The translations under genes were made by a program, and so were the position numbers. Below the pieces are notes generated by a model. The model was not told the origin of the DNA. It searched no databases and saw nothing but the letters and a program-made list of their open reading frames with translations. Shown in pieces: positions 34,553 to 46,706 of a DNA stretch of 64,000 nt (positions are counted from its first letter, which is position 1; every line of letters begins with the position of its first letter). This DNA is from Amaurobius ferox (lineage: Eukaryota; Arthropoda; Arachnida; Araneae; Amaurobiidae), in assembly GCA_951213105.1 (NCBI GenBank), contig OX578150.1:24742022-24806021 (forward strand). Reading direction: 5' to 3'.

Positions 34553-36234
34553 GTCGTGGTTGGAGTGTCGTACGTGAGGTTCGATGAAAACCCACAATGG
34601 CGCACTGGACAACATTGTTTTTCCAGACTAATAACTCAGTATGGCATCATCAGGTGGTACAGTTCTAACCATAAATCTAAAGATGTTGACCCGCTGAGAA
34701 TATTTCCATAGCATGTTCGTTACGCAGATGTGCACCATGCCTAATGAGATTTACAGAGCTACAAACAGCTGATATTGGACATAAATCAGCGGTCGACAGA
34801 AACAAGAGCGTATCAAGAATGCTAATCTATGGGATCGCCGTACACAACGCTGTATGTGGATGGCGCGGGGAAGCTGGTATAGTGAATGAACGGGCCGTCG
34901 ATTTCTTTCTCGTCAAGTGTTGGTGAACAGGAGAAGTGACGCAAATCATCGACGACATCAATGGTATATGTGCCAGGAACATTTGCATCAAGATGATTAG
35001 GCGATTATAGGCTGCAATAGATTTTGGGAAATGCAGACCAGAGTTCCATTGCTAACGACCATGATACAGAACTGCTTCAACTGGACGAAAGGGAGCAGAC
35101 GAGAGGGTGTGTATCTGGCTTAAAGAGCACATCTCTCAGAAAGGTTTTGTTGATGCAGATGGAGGATCATGATCTGGGATGTGATCAATTGGCGTGACAT
35201 ACATTCTAGAACTATTCTGGTTAGATATCTACATTTGCAGATCGTTTGAATCTTTTCGCGATTAATAGAGCAATGCAGGATAAGTTGCTTTCCTCCCCAC
35301 ACCCCAAAAGGCTTATTGCTAACAGTTCGTATAGCTACAGGTCGATCTGCGAGCTTTGCAGTTTCCACGTACGTACCCGACAGGTCGGTATTTCATATGA
35401 CAAAGTGACGAAACATCCGATCGTCGACAGTAGAAGGTGGCGATTTATTGTTTTCTCTGCAGGTGCGATGGAATTGTTTTCCTCGTGTGTCTGATGAACC
35501 TTCTGACAGTAGACTCGCTCAAGTACTATTCCAAACAATATGTCACATAACTGAATCTATTTCGTCATTTTTAGAGGATTTTTTTCCTCGTACCTACAGC
35601 GCTTATTTTATTTCGAATTTTGAATAATGCAAATTGTATAGTTATTTGTATATTGTCGACTATACAAGGCACAAAGCAGCAAAAAATTTGTATATCCAAC
35701 AGAGCAAACTCTGCCGAGATGGGTTACGGGCAAATTTATTGCTTCAGAGTTTTTGGAGGAGTAATGCTTCTAGACATGTATCGAGATGCTTGTTGGGGTG
35801 TTTGTACCCCGTTTTGTTGCAATACGGTTTGAAATCATAGCATTGGTGTGCTTGGTTAGGCTATGGTTTGAAACTCATAGCCCAAGCAGTCTTCCTTACC
35901 GTCCGCGCATTTATTTGCTACACGGGAGGTATTTCATTATTATAAGGAATGCGTTCAAATATCAGGATTCTGATGAAATTGACCGAGAGAGTTTTCTTTT
36001 TTCATAAATTTATCAGGTGTTGAAAGAAAAATATTTTTTGAATATATTTCTTGATCTCTGGTCATGTAAGATTAAAACGATTTCTTAATATAAATTTGAG
36101 TCTAAAATTGTAATAATGTACATTACACACATTTGAGTATAATGCTTAGAAACATTTACTTTTAGCATTTTCATGAGAAGAACGAAAATTAAAACTACTA
36201 GATTTTAAAATGTTTGTCAAAATTTAGAGTCATA
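34553..36234. other. Intergenic DNA, GC-richer in its first half, unassigned
   Basis: It begins with a further copy of the insertion target motif (TGGTTGGAGTGTCG at 34558-34571). From 34640 to about 35560 the composition resembles old transposon sequence, but no motif lets me name it. No supported gene. Confidence 0.4.
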
Positions 36235-37410
36235 CTGATTGGGATGCGCCCGACTCGGACGAAAGACATTGCCTCCAAACAGCGGTGGCAACAAGGAGAT
36301 GACATTTTAGTAAGTGGTAAATCCTCCACTGGCAGCTATATAAGCTGATATTCGGTGCAGCATACAGTCGAGTAAACTACTTAGGTTCCTCTACAGAAGA
36401 TTCTGACACAAAAGTTACAACCGGGCAGCGGTATTTTGAGATGGTTGCAACTGCCGTCCCAGCATGTCCCAGACATGTTCTATTGGTGAGAGTTCTGGGG
36501 ACATGGATGGTCATGGGAAGGTATTAAATCCCCAAAGACATTGTTGAAAAAGCCATGAAATATGTTGTCGAGCGTTGTCTTGTTGGTAAATGGAACCTGG
36601 ACGGCGCACAGAGATCGGCTGTCCCACGAGATGGCTCTCCAGACTCTCACATCACGTCGGATGGCTGTGTGCCGCTCGACAACAAATGCGGGAATGAAAC
36701 GATGGCCAGTCCTCCTCCACACACGTATGCGGCGAACATCACCAGAGAGAAAAGTGGGATTCGTCGCTAAACGCAACATTCCTCCAGTCGAAGATGGTCC
36801 AGGTTGACCGAGCTCGACGCAAATTCAGACGTCTCTGCCTATGTTGAGGGATTAGTGGTAGGCACCTTCATGGACGCCGTTTCATCTTCTGCCCGTTGTC
36901 CCCAAATAGTATCCCTTGATACAAGATGCATGGAGGATAGCAAATGTCTTCAAATGGCTGATAGCGACACCGTTCGTATGGACGTGGCTCCTCTCGAGCT
37001 GTTGTCTGTCTGAGACGGTTACATGAGTCTTCTCTGATCCACTCTTGCCAAAAACGAGCAACTACTATTTAGCTCCGACCAAGATTAAATAAGATTAATC
37101 CAAATAGGCCGCCTATGATGTGACATCTTCTTAAATCTGACACGTGTTCGTAGCGCCGTTGAATATGTCTCAAAGGCACCTTTGTACAGAATTTGCAGTA
37201 TCAAAATAGAAAATCTAGTCCCAATTGCCAGCGAGTGAGAATACCAGTCGTTTAAAATTCTGCATGATGTTCTTATGCGTGTTGCACAAACCCTTTAACA
37301 TCATAGGCGCTGACAGCTTGACTATTTGCATAAATCTTTGCATGTCGAGTTTCGCAGCTGTAGCTCAATTTTTTTATGGGTGCATATATATTTTTTTGCA
37401 CAGAGTGTAC
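36235..37410 (-). pseudogene. Tc1-like element B transposase, decayed
   Basis: Minus strand: LATNPTFLSGDVRRIRVWRR, VVERHTAIRRDVRVWRAISW, VQVPFTNKTTLDNIFHGFF, then in another frame ELSPIEHVWDMLGRQLQPS (final Glu) and a C-terminal piece near 36310-36420. It shares its outer end (37227-37410) with element A at 30960-31150. Stops and frame breaks are present. Confidence 0.78.
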
Positions 37411-40200
37411 GTTAAGATATTCAATATTAGTGAGAACACAATGCACTTTCAAGATAGATACCAGCATATATTAACTTCCACACTTTTTGACCAGGAATGG
37501 TCACGAATATTTAATTAAACAAAAAATATTACAAAATAATTTACCGAAGCTAACATAAAAAAAAATCAGTTTCAAAACTAGTTGTTTTGTAATAATCCTC
37601 AATTCATTTGCTGTAGAAGGGTTTTTGTTTTTACATTTTACACATCATGTGCAGTTTATAGAATATCATTTTTGTTTTCCAGACATCTGGTAAAGAAAAA
37701 AAAATCTCATTATAGACAAATTTACTAAATGAAGTGGCATTTTCATTTCAAAGTAAATTTTGATTAATAAAGTAATAAAAAGTTATTCAGTTGGATTTTC
37801 AATGTAGCGCACATCTTGGGGCATTCTGTTATAGAAGCTTTCAGATTTTAGAAGGTATAGATGTTTTAATGATAATTATATTGGGGTCATAGAGCAGTAT
37901 GCAATGTTAATTTCTTTTTCACTCTTTTTACTGTTATTTCCATACAAAAGTCATATCAAAGTTTCAGTTGGAATTTACAACGTGCTTAACGCATATCCAG
38001 GAACAGGTTGGTATAGAAGTTTCAAATGTAGAGGTACAAATATTTCATTGATGGTAATTATATTGGAATTTATAGAGCACAATAATGTAATTTTAATTGT
38101 TTTTCAGTCATATGAAAAACAAGTATCAATATAAAGTAAAAATAAATAAATGAGTTTACTGTTTCTAAAAAAAAATATGTAAAAGATATGAACAAAAGCT
38201 AATATATATAGTGCGAATTTAATACTTTGACTTTTACAAATACTATATGTTACTTTATAATCATTTATCGATTATTCTTATAGTCTATGCACAAAAGTGA
38301 AATGCCAGAACTTTGTGAAAACATGTTTATTTCATGTAGCATAGATCCATAAATACTTTTTTTATTGAAATACTTGCTTAATGTAATGCTTATATTTAAA
38401 AGAATTACTTTTAATATTGTTTGTGTGTGCTAAATTTACAGACAGTGACATAGCCAGGATGTTTGATCTATAGGAAAGTATGGTCATATAAAATATTTGC
38501 AGAAAAAAAGAAACTGGTAGATATCAGTTCATCTTTGAATTATGAAAACAAGTCCAAGTTTTTCCTGTCACATACTGAATAGTAGTCACTTCTTGTGTGG
38601 CTTTCTTTTCAAATATGGTAGATGCAGTCGCCTCTTGTATAACATTTATCTTTTATAATACAACATACAGCCATGTTTCAATTGCTTCTATGTGGTTCTA
38701 ATTTAGGCCATACATGTTGTTCAAGCCTCTGAATTTCCCTTTTTATGCTGGATCCTTTTAGGTTTGCATAATGGACACTTGCAGAATAATCTGCACAATT
38801 TAACTTTATTATACATAAATAAGCAGATAAACAAAGGGTACAAATGCAGATAAAAATTAGCAATCACATGCATAGACAAATTTTGGATTGAAGATTAAAC
38901 AGAATAGTAGCACAAGAAACAGTCGTATTACCAAACACCATCTATTCCCAACACATTGGAGATCCAAAATCCTTGTCAAAGTTTGCTTACATAAATTAAT
39001 TTTCTCTGTCAAGCTATGTTACAGCCTAAATATAAGGTTCTATACATATTCAAGGAAATTCACCGCTTTCATAGCTTATATTAAGAAATGCTGGAACTTA
39101 CAAGTGTTCAATGGATACCATTATAGGGGTAGGTTCAATGGACCTACCTTTATGTAGCTTCCTTGCATATAAAAGTTATATCACATTTCACAGTGGTGGA
39201 ACAAAGTTTCAAGAAAATTATATAACAATATGAAATTTTAATAGTGCCTTTTTGTTCTCAAACATTTAAAACCCAGTGTATTTTTCATGTAAATTTGCAT
39301 ATATTAAAACAGTTGTATCCAATTTTAAATTTCTGTGAATTTTAATTTGATTTTCTTCAATATATTTTGTTTACATTCAATACGACAGTATGAGTACATA
39401 ATTATTATAGTGTAGTAGTTGATAACATAATATTTTCTGTTGTCAAGTGAAACAGGGATCTATTCCTATATCTCATATCTTATTAAGAAATTTACAAGTT
39501 CAAAAGTATAAAGGGTCAAAAGTATAAAATTATTTACTTTTAAGCAATGATGCTAAATCAATAAGTAAAAACACTTTGTGGAAAGGATAAGGTAAATTTA
39601 TTATATTGTCCAAGTTTTCCTTAATGATGTTAAATGTAAATTTGTTTTGCATATATATAGCTTAAAAGTTCATAAACTACTAAAATAAAAGCAGTGGAAA
39701 CAAGTCAAAATAGGTTTATTTTTTGATACTAACTTTGTTAAATTCTCCAAAAGCCTTTTAAACATTGTGTAATTTGAAGCATTAATTTTAAGTTGTATAA
39801 AATATTTACATATACTTCAAATGAGTTTTCATGTTTCAAACATATAACTATAATATTTCTATTTCTTTTAAAAATCCATAATATATACAAATAAATTTAT
39901 TATAATTTCAAATTTATATAAAATGTACACTTTTGAACTACACATACTCAAAATTAAGGATTGTGTGCAAACTATGTGTAACTATCAACATTTTCCCACT
40001 ACACTGGTATTCCAATTTAAAGGAAGATGTGTAAACTACATGTAACTTGCATTGTAAATAAAGGAAATGGAATGAAATTTGATGTAAAGTTTTATTGTTA
40101 CATGATCTATTAAATGTGAGATGGAATTACTATTATGGAAATTAAAGATTATTTTGTATGTACAAGAATACAATATTTGCACCATTCAATGTAAGAGTAT
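37411..40200. other. AT-rich intergenic DNA
   Basis: No gene or repeat family recognised. Confidence 0.5.
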
Positions 40201-40960
40201 ACAACAGTTTAATGCAGTATATGATCACCTCTGATAACAATTTCTCATGCTATTGACAAGTGTATTAATAATGTCCTGGGGCAATATGGCCTATTTCTCT
40301 AAAGCTATTTACAGCTTTTGGGAGGCAGTTTGCATGTTGCAATGTGTTTCCTTATTCCTAATGCATATATACACATGCTCGATGATAGGGTTGAGATTAG
40401 AGAATCTGTCTGGCCATTCCACTTGTTGAAAGCCTCATTTTCCATTGAAGTCATCTACCAGCTGAGTGCTATCATCCATAATAAATCGAAGCTGATACTC
40501 AGAAAAGCCTGACATAGAAGTCCAGAATTTCATCTCTGTACTTCAGACTAGTTACCAATTCACTATGAAAGATGTATAGATTGATGTGTTTGCTAATAGT
40601 GATCCCTGCCTAAACAGGAATGCCATCGCCTTCTCCCTTATGTTAGAGAGGATGCAATGTATCCCAGGTTATGAACCCATAAGGAATCAGTATTCAAATT
40701 GAATTGGGGCTCATTTGAAAAAAAGAACAAGTGCCGATTGGTCGAAGCTTCATAGGTGATGTTCACAGCTCCATGTTAAACAAGTTCTTCTGGTGGATTG
40801 AGTGAGAAGACCCCTCTCATGAAGTCTTCTGTACACAAAATGTAAAAATATTTCTGACCTGTAGCTGACAGTAGCTCTGATTAATTTTATTTGTACTTGA
40901 ACTGAACTTTGTGTGGCATCACTACTACCTGCACCTGGTATAAGAAGTGAGAGAGAGAAA
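40200..40960 (-). pseudogene. Tc1-like transposase fragment, strongly decayed
   Basis: The minus strand near 40360-40440 reads NEAFQQVEWPDRFSNLNPI, then EHVY, recognisable as the segment around the last catalytic Glu (WPxRSPDLNPIEHVW). Further pieces (RLHERGLLTQ and TWSCEHH near 40790-40830) fit the N-terminal half of the catalytic domain. No intact frame remains and no inverted ends were found. Confidence 0.6.
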
Positions 40961-42260
40961 TATCAAACACTTTAAACTCATCTTTAATTTTTCATATTCA
41001 GAGCCATGTCAAGCTCTGAGTACTGCATAGCAAGTGGAAATATATCTTCTATATTGCAAAAAAAAAAATTTCCCATGAAATTTCACCATATTTATTTGCT
41101 TGCACTACAAGTTTAGTACCCTTTTAAAAATTATCCTTTAATTGTAAGCACCAGTGTATATTACAGCTTTGATTAAGTTCTATTTTACATGAATGCTCTT
41201 CATATACTGCTGTCTTCATGGCAATATATCTGCAAGAACAATATTCAAATTTATAAGTTGCAATCAGAATTGAATATTTTAAGTATGAATTATTGATGCA
41301 TCAAAAATATTTTCATTTTAAAATAAACAAACAGTGCAAAAATAATAGCTTTTCATGAATTCCCCCTAACGAAAATATTGAGCATAGATTTTACAAATAT
41401 CATAATCTGGTAGATATTCCAGTATGCTGTAGATATATGCCCAAGATCAGCTCAAGATAAACTGGGAATGAGTTACTATAATATTGAAATTTTGCAAGAG
41501 CAATCAAAACTACAGCAAAAATTTCTAAATATTTGAATTATATATGACTTTCACAATTTAAAATCATCAAATTCTGTTCAGTGAAAACATAAGAAAATTG
41601 AATATAATTTCAAATTATATTCAAAACTAAAATAAAAGGACAAATTATAAGATCAATGCAATTTGAAAAAAATGTATGAGAAATTTAAAGACATATTAAT
41701 GACAAAAAGAGCAACAAGTAAGATATATTTAAAAGTCAAAAGTTGAAAAATTTATATATATAAAAAAAAATCATAAGCACACATTGTAACTTCAAAGTAT
41801 AGTTCCAATGAAAAAAATAACAATATATTGAATTACTCTTATCATAACAAAATTATCACTTATAATTCTTCTAAAATAAAAAAATCCTTATTACAAATTG
41901 AACATATGATATATATTAAAAGATATTGCATTGATACATAGTAATCGTATACAAGTACACTGATATGAAATATCGACCTATTGTAAGGTTATGTATCGAT
42001 ACACTTATCTTTCAAACTTCTCTAAAATGCTTCTGAATTGTGAGTCATGGATAGCTCCAGTACATAGGAGAATTATGGATTTTATTTGAGTGTTTACCAA
42101 CCCTTGTATATTGAACTGGGGGAAAATCTTATTGGATTAGAATAGTTTTCCTTTGGCATCTTTGTGAAACCCAGGAAAAAGGGGCTTAACTGTTGCTACA
42201 CCTTCTGTGTTTTGGTAAAGTATTTGGTAAGGTGGGGATAGGAAAAGTATGTTTTAAGAC
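40961..42260. other. AT-rich intergenic DNA
   Basis: Nothing recognised. Confidence 0.5.
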
Positions 42261-42293
42261 CTCATGAACAAAGTTCAAATATTCTCCGCAAGA

Positions 42294-42445
42294 TGCATGT
42301 ATTGTGCACATATATGTATGTGTGTTTGTGTGTGTGCACGTATGTATTGTGTTTGTGTGTGCATACGTGTATGTGTGTGCATATATGTATATGTGTTTGT
42401 TTATGTGTGTGCGTATATGTACTTGAGTGTGTGCATATATGTATT
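42294..42445 (+). repeat. GT/AT-rich microsatellite
   Basis: Imperfect repeats of TGTGTGTGCATATATGTA type. The adjacent SINE S3 inserted at its right edge. Confidence 0.8.
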
Positions 42446-42459
42446 TGATTCTGTTGTGT

Positions 42460-42744
42460 TGTTGTTGTTACCCAGACCGTCCGACCTACCAGAAAGGTGT
42501 AAGGTAACTGTTTGGACGGCCGGGAAGTGCCACACAATTTAGACCGGAACCCAGTGGGGGAGGCATCCACAGGGACCGTACCCTCCTTCCCCTACCACCA
42601 ACCTCTCGGAAGGACTTACGGACCCACATGTTTAACGTGATCGTACTCCGTGTAAACACGGCGGCAGTTTTGGCAGTGGCTGGAGACGAACCTGGGCCTA
42701 CCGAGTGCAACTCCAGCGCGCTAACCAATGGGCTACCGCGCCCC
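42460..42744 (-). mobile_element. S3: tRNA-headed SINE with intact A and B boxes
   Basis: Minus strand: GGGGCGCGGTAGCCCATTGG (A box TAGCCCATTGG at 42725-42735), TTAGCGCGCTGGAGTTGCAC, then CCAGGTTCGTCTCC (B box GGTTCGTCTCC at 42682-42692). Next comes the same body as S1/S2 and the 3' hairpin domain ending GGACGGTCTGGGTAACAAC. Flanked by TTGATTCTGTTGTGT (42445-42459) and TTGACTCTGTTGTGT (42745-42759), 14 of 15 alike. The two boxes are the parts of an RNA polymerase III type 2 promoter. There is no 5S head. Confidence 0.88.
42660..42744 (-). promoter_or_regulatory. tRNA-derived Pol III promoter region of S3
   Basis: A box and B box are spaced about 32 nt apart as in tRNA genes. S1 keeps only the A-box half of this region, behind its 5S head. 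Confidence 0.78.
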
Positions 42745-42785
42745 TTGACTCTGTTGTGTGTAATATGAATATGTATTTAAGCCTC

Positions 42786-44917
42786 ACGTCTTTTCTTTTA
42801 AAGACATTTGAGAAGATTATTGATAGGTACTTAAGAGAAGTGATCCTGACTTCTAAGCCTTTGTCAAGTTCTCAACATGCCTATCAACTGGGCAAATCTA
42901 CGGACACTGCCCTTTACAGTCTCTCCTTTGTTTTGGAGAGAAACTTCACTGCCAGGGAAGTTGCTCTTGCCACCTTTCTTGACATTGAAGGTGCTTTTGA
43001 TAAGGTATCCATCGATACCATCCTTGATGCTCTTGACAAAAAAAGGTGTTGATATCACGATCTCTTATTGGATCAAGAACCTGTTATCTAATAGGTATAC
43101 ATGTGCATCTTTACTTGGTGATAGTATGACTGTGCATGCACTTGCGGGCTGTCCACAAGGAGGTGTTCTTTCACCAATTCTTTGGTGTATAGTTGTGAAC
43201 TCTCTTTTAGAGAGTATTAATGTTTCTGGCGTTTCTTGCGTTGGTTATGCAGATGATGTTGTCATCATTGCCAGGCAACGATACCATCATCAGGCAACGA
43301 TACCATGTCATCATTGCCAGGCAACGATACCATACATAATTTGGCAACACTGTCTCCGACATGATGTCTACTGCTCTTAGGAGGGTTGAGACATGGTGCA
43401 AAAATGCAGGTCTTACTGTCAATCCGCATAAGACTGCTTTGATTGCGTTTACTAGGAAACGCATACTTAATCTTGGGGACATTCGCTTCTTTGGGCAGAA
43501 GCTTATTTGCTCCAAGGAGGTTAAATTCTTGGGAATTTACTTTGACAAGGGACTCAATTGGAAGAGACACTTGGATTATTGCACGACTAAAGCCAGAAGA
43601 ATCTTCTGGTCTTGTAGGAATGCCATTGGGAAAACCTGGGGCTTAAATCCTAAGGCTATCCATTGGATTTACTCCATGGTAATTTGTCCTATCATTTCCT
43701 ATGGATCCATTGTTTGGTAGTCCAGAATTGGATGTGAAACAGCTAAACTAGAACTAGTTAAGCTTCAAAGGATGGTGTGCATTGGAATTTCTGGATGCAT
43801 GAAAACTACTCCTACTGCAACTCTTGAACTCGGTTTGCATCCGCTCTACATGCGTATTGAAGCAGAAGTACTTATCTGCATGAAGAGACTTAAATATCTG
43901 AAATACTGGGAAGATTACTCAAGGTATCTATCTTGGGGTGAGCTTAACAGTAATGTTGCTAGTGATCCTTATTTCTGCATGCCACCTGATGGCATTCATG
44001 TCAAATACACGTTTGATAAGCCTTATGAAATTCTGGTCCCCTCGCGGGACGACTGGAAGAGGACTCCCACCTACAATAAACGGAACTGTTTTGTATGGTA
44101 CATGGATGGCTTGAAGATTGGCACTGGTGCTGGTGTTTGCTGCCCTGACGATGGTACTGAGCTGTCTTATCCGCTTGGCAATTTTGCTACTGTCTTTCAG
44201 GCTGAAGTCTTTGGCATCCTTATGTGTTGTAGAATCTGCTATGACAGGAAGTATAAGAATAGTCAGATTTTCATCTGTTCTGACAGTCAGGCTGCTCTTA
44301 TGGCTCTTGGGAAGTTCACTATGACGTCTTCCCTTGTTTGGGAATGCTATAATGCAACATGTGAAATTGCTAGCAATAACAATGTCATTCTTTACTGGGT
44401 GCCTGGTCATTCGGGCATTCCTGGCAATGAGTTGGCAGATGAACTTGCTAGGAAAGGCTCAAGTGCCCCTTTTGTGGGACCTGAGCCGGCCTTGGGAATC
44501 CCCAATGACCTTGTTAGAAGAACTGTCTATGACATCTTCAGGGAGCTTCAATGTAAGAACTGGCGTAATACTAAGGGACAAAGGCAAGCGAAAACTCTAA
44601 ACTGCAATTGCCCTAGTACACGTCAAAAAGAACTTTTCAAGCTCAGCAGAACTGGCATCAGGAGGGCTGTTGGGCTCCTTACTGGGCACTGCACCCTCAA
44701 GAAACACCTTAACATTATGGGTATCACTAAAGATTCGCTTTGCAGAAGCTGCAATTACAGCGAAGAAACTGCTGCTCACATTCTTTGTGAATGTGTGGCT
44801 TATTCTGCTCACAGATTCAAACATATTGGTCATCATGTGATTGAACCGTGGGAGCTGAACGACATTCCTGTCAAGTGCCTGCTTATTTTTGCATCGGCTA
44901 CTGGTCTCTTTTCTTAG
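42786..44917 (+). pseudogene. LOA3 ORF2 remnant (RT, RNase H, zinc motif)
   Basis: RT parts: LLKTFEKIIDRYLREVI, GGVLSPILWC, YADDVVIIARQ, then a local repeat insertion at 43273-43336, then TAG at 43718-43720 where other copies have Trp. From 43772 a long frame covers FICSDSQAALMALGKFT, VPGHSGIPGNELADELA and the zinc end CRSCNYSEETAAHILCECVA, stopping at 44917. This copy keeps the C-terminal frame that LOA1 has lost. Non-functional because of truncation and stops. Confidence 0.84.
43261..43333 (+). repeat. Local tandem/templated repeat in LOA3
   Basis: GTCATCATTGCCAGGCAACG plus ATACCAT occurs at 43261-43287 and 43307-43333, and AGGCAACGATACCAT a third time at 43292-43306. It replaces sequence that reads GCCAGGGGTAAATTT-like in the other copies and breaks the RT frame. 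Confidence 0.85.
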
Positions 44918-45008
44918 AGATCTTTCTCTTTTGGGGTAGTACAATAGACCTCTGGTCGATGTGCTGGGCTCTTCTGGAGCCACCCACCTTCATTTCATTT
45001 CATTTCAT

Positions 45009-46310
45009 ACGTGAGAAAAGTGTTTACATTTTTTTGCAATGCTCTGATTTTCGTCATGAAAATACCAAGCATAAATGTTATTCAAACATAAAAAATATGT
45101 GCCCTTTTTTCCTAAGAAGTGCCTTTTTTCTGGTAACAGCACCCTGCCCTTTTTTAATCTTGGGGTAAACTCTGTATTTACAAATATAGGACTTTTGTGT
45201 GTGTTTGTGAGTGTGTGTGTGTGGGGGGGGGACTCAGGAGTACCCATGTTTACTATAATATTAAGTGCAGAAAAGCCTTTATAATGTGCAACAAAAGTAC
45301 TTCTTAATAACAATACAAAATTTATTTAAAAGCTTAAAAGCATCAATTGGTTTTAGAGGCAAAATACAGTCTTTTTCTTTAGAATAGAGACAGAACAAAC
45401 TCACCAGTAGAGGCAAGAAAAATGATTGCAATTTAAATTGACAGACACATTCTTGCTTTTGCTGGTGCATTTGCTCTGTCTCTCTATCATGAAGAAGGCA
45501 ACCGCTTTTGGTCTCCAAAACAAATTGTATAAACTTTTTGTGCTGTCATAAATGAAGTATTTTCATCACAGATTTATTTAAACATGAGTTTGAGTGAATT
45601 TGTATAATGGAAAATCAATTTATGACATCGATGAAATGTAAGTAGCTAATTAAAGTTTTTAATATATCAAATATATATAAAAATGAAAATTTTAACATTA
45701 TAAGAAATATACATGTACACACAAACCAGGTTGAAAATAACTGGTAATTAAGAATGTTCTGCAGATCAGGTCATCAGAGCGTAGGTCTATATAGAAGTAT
45801 GGACTAAAGTTCAACTACTGTTTAATATTGTTATGACGCATCCTCTCAAAATGTGGGTGTATACTCAGGATACAAAAATATGACCAAGAATAACTAGTGC
45901 TTAAAATCACAAATAAGCACAAACAGGAACAATACACAGCTAAAACCCTAGCTATCTTACAAGATCGCAAAACAAATGTCGGTACAATAAAACAATATTA
46001 AATATTACCTCATTACAACAAAGAGCTGTAATTGGTATTTGTAACAATTTTTAAAAGGTGTAAAAAGTTGAAATCCTATTCTGGGATGTAATAATTCCAT
46101 TTTTAAATCGTTATTTCTTGTAGAAAAACCATGTCTGATCCTTTGGATCAAGACAATACTTTCCTTCCCACACTATCAAAAGAACAGAAGATAAAAGCCA
46201 TAAATCAATAAAGTCTATAAGAAAGCCTTTCATTCCAGCTACAATTCCAACACAAAATAATATCCACAAGATTTTTCTTTGTACTCTTCTTCTGTAACGG
46301 AATGTACATG
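45009..46310. other. AT-rich intergenic DNA
   Basis: Contains a GT-rich microsatellite at about 45195-45231. No gene recognised. Confidence 0.5.
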
Positions 46311-46317
46311 GGTATAC

Positions 46318-46700
46318 CAACCCTCCTCGGAGATACCACTCGCCCGACCTATGAGCCCTCTATGGATGACCTACCACCGTCTCAGAAGGGTCCGCAACGG
46401 GGGTGGCGCACAACTCTAGGCCAATTCCCCAAGACCTCTCAACTGAAAACAGGGATCATTCCTTAATAGAAGGGCTGGAAAACCATAGACTGCCACTCAC
46501 CAACCGACGCAAAAGAGCAAGCAGTGCCACGTTCGACTTCGCCGACCGGAGAAAATAGCAGCCCGTCACCCACGGGGGCCGTCTCCTCAAGGAGCTCGGA
46601 GATCCCACTGTACCAGCGGAAATACCACCATCTGTATCTTCATCCAGGATTATCTCCAAGCAACGCCTATAAAAGAAGAGACACCAAACAAAGAGAGCTA
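46318..46700 (-). other. GC-rich block, possible LINE 5' UTR
   Basis: About 380 bp with many CpG, contrasting with AT-rich DNA on both sides. On the minus strand, GGTATCTCCGAGGAGGGTTG is reminiscent of LINE 5' UTR wording elsewhere in the window but is not a real match. It lies just downstream (minus) of the R1-like ORF1 at 46707-47761. I cannot assign it with confidence. Confidence 0.35.
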
Positions 46701-46706
46701 TTCTCC

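Larger units (their letters stand above)
42779..45008 (+). mobile_element. LOA3: 5'-truncated LOA-like LINE
   Basis: Begins AGCCTCACGTCTTTTCTTTT, the same internal LINE position as LOA2 (LOA1 base about 6613), and ends with the 3' UTR (GGTAGTACAATAGACCTCTG, GTCGATGTGCTGGGCTCTTC) and a (CATTT)n tail to 45008. I found no clear target duplication. Confidence 0.85.

Noticed and set aside
34349..34615. Minus-strand protein reading across SINE S2 (and the equivalents in S1 and S3)
   Set aside because: The same peptide wording appears in all three copies because the SINE body is shared; it has no coding role that can be supported.
42660..42744. Functional tRNA gene
   Set aside because: A and B boxes are good, but acceptor-stem pairing and a proper anticodon arm are not evident, and the sequence continues into the SINE body.
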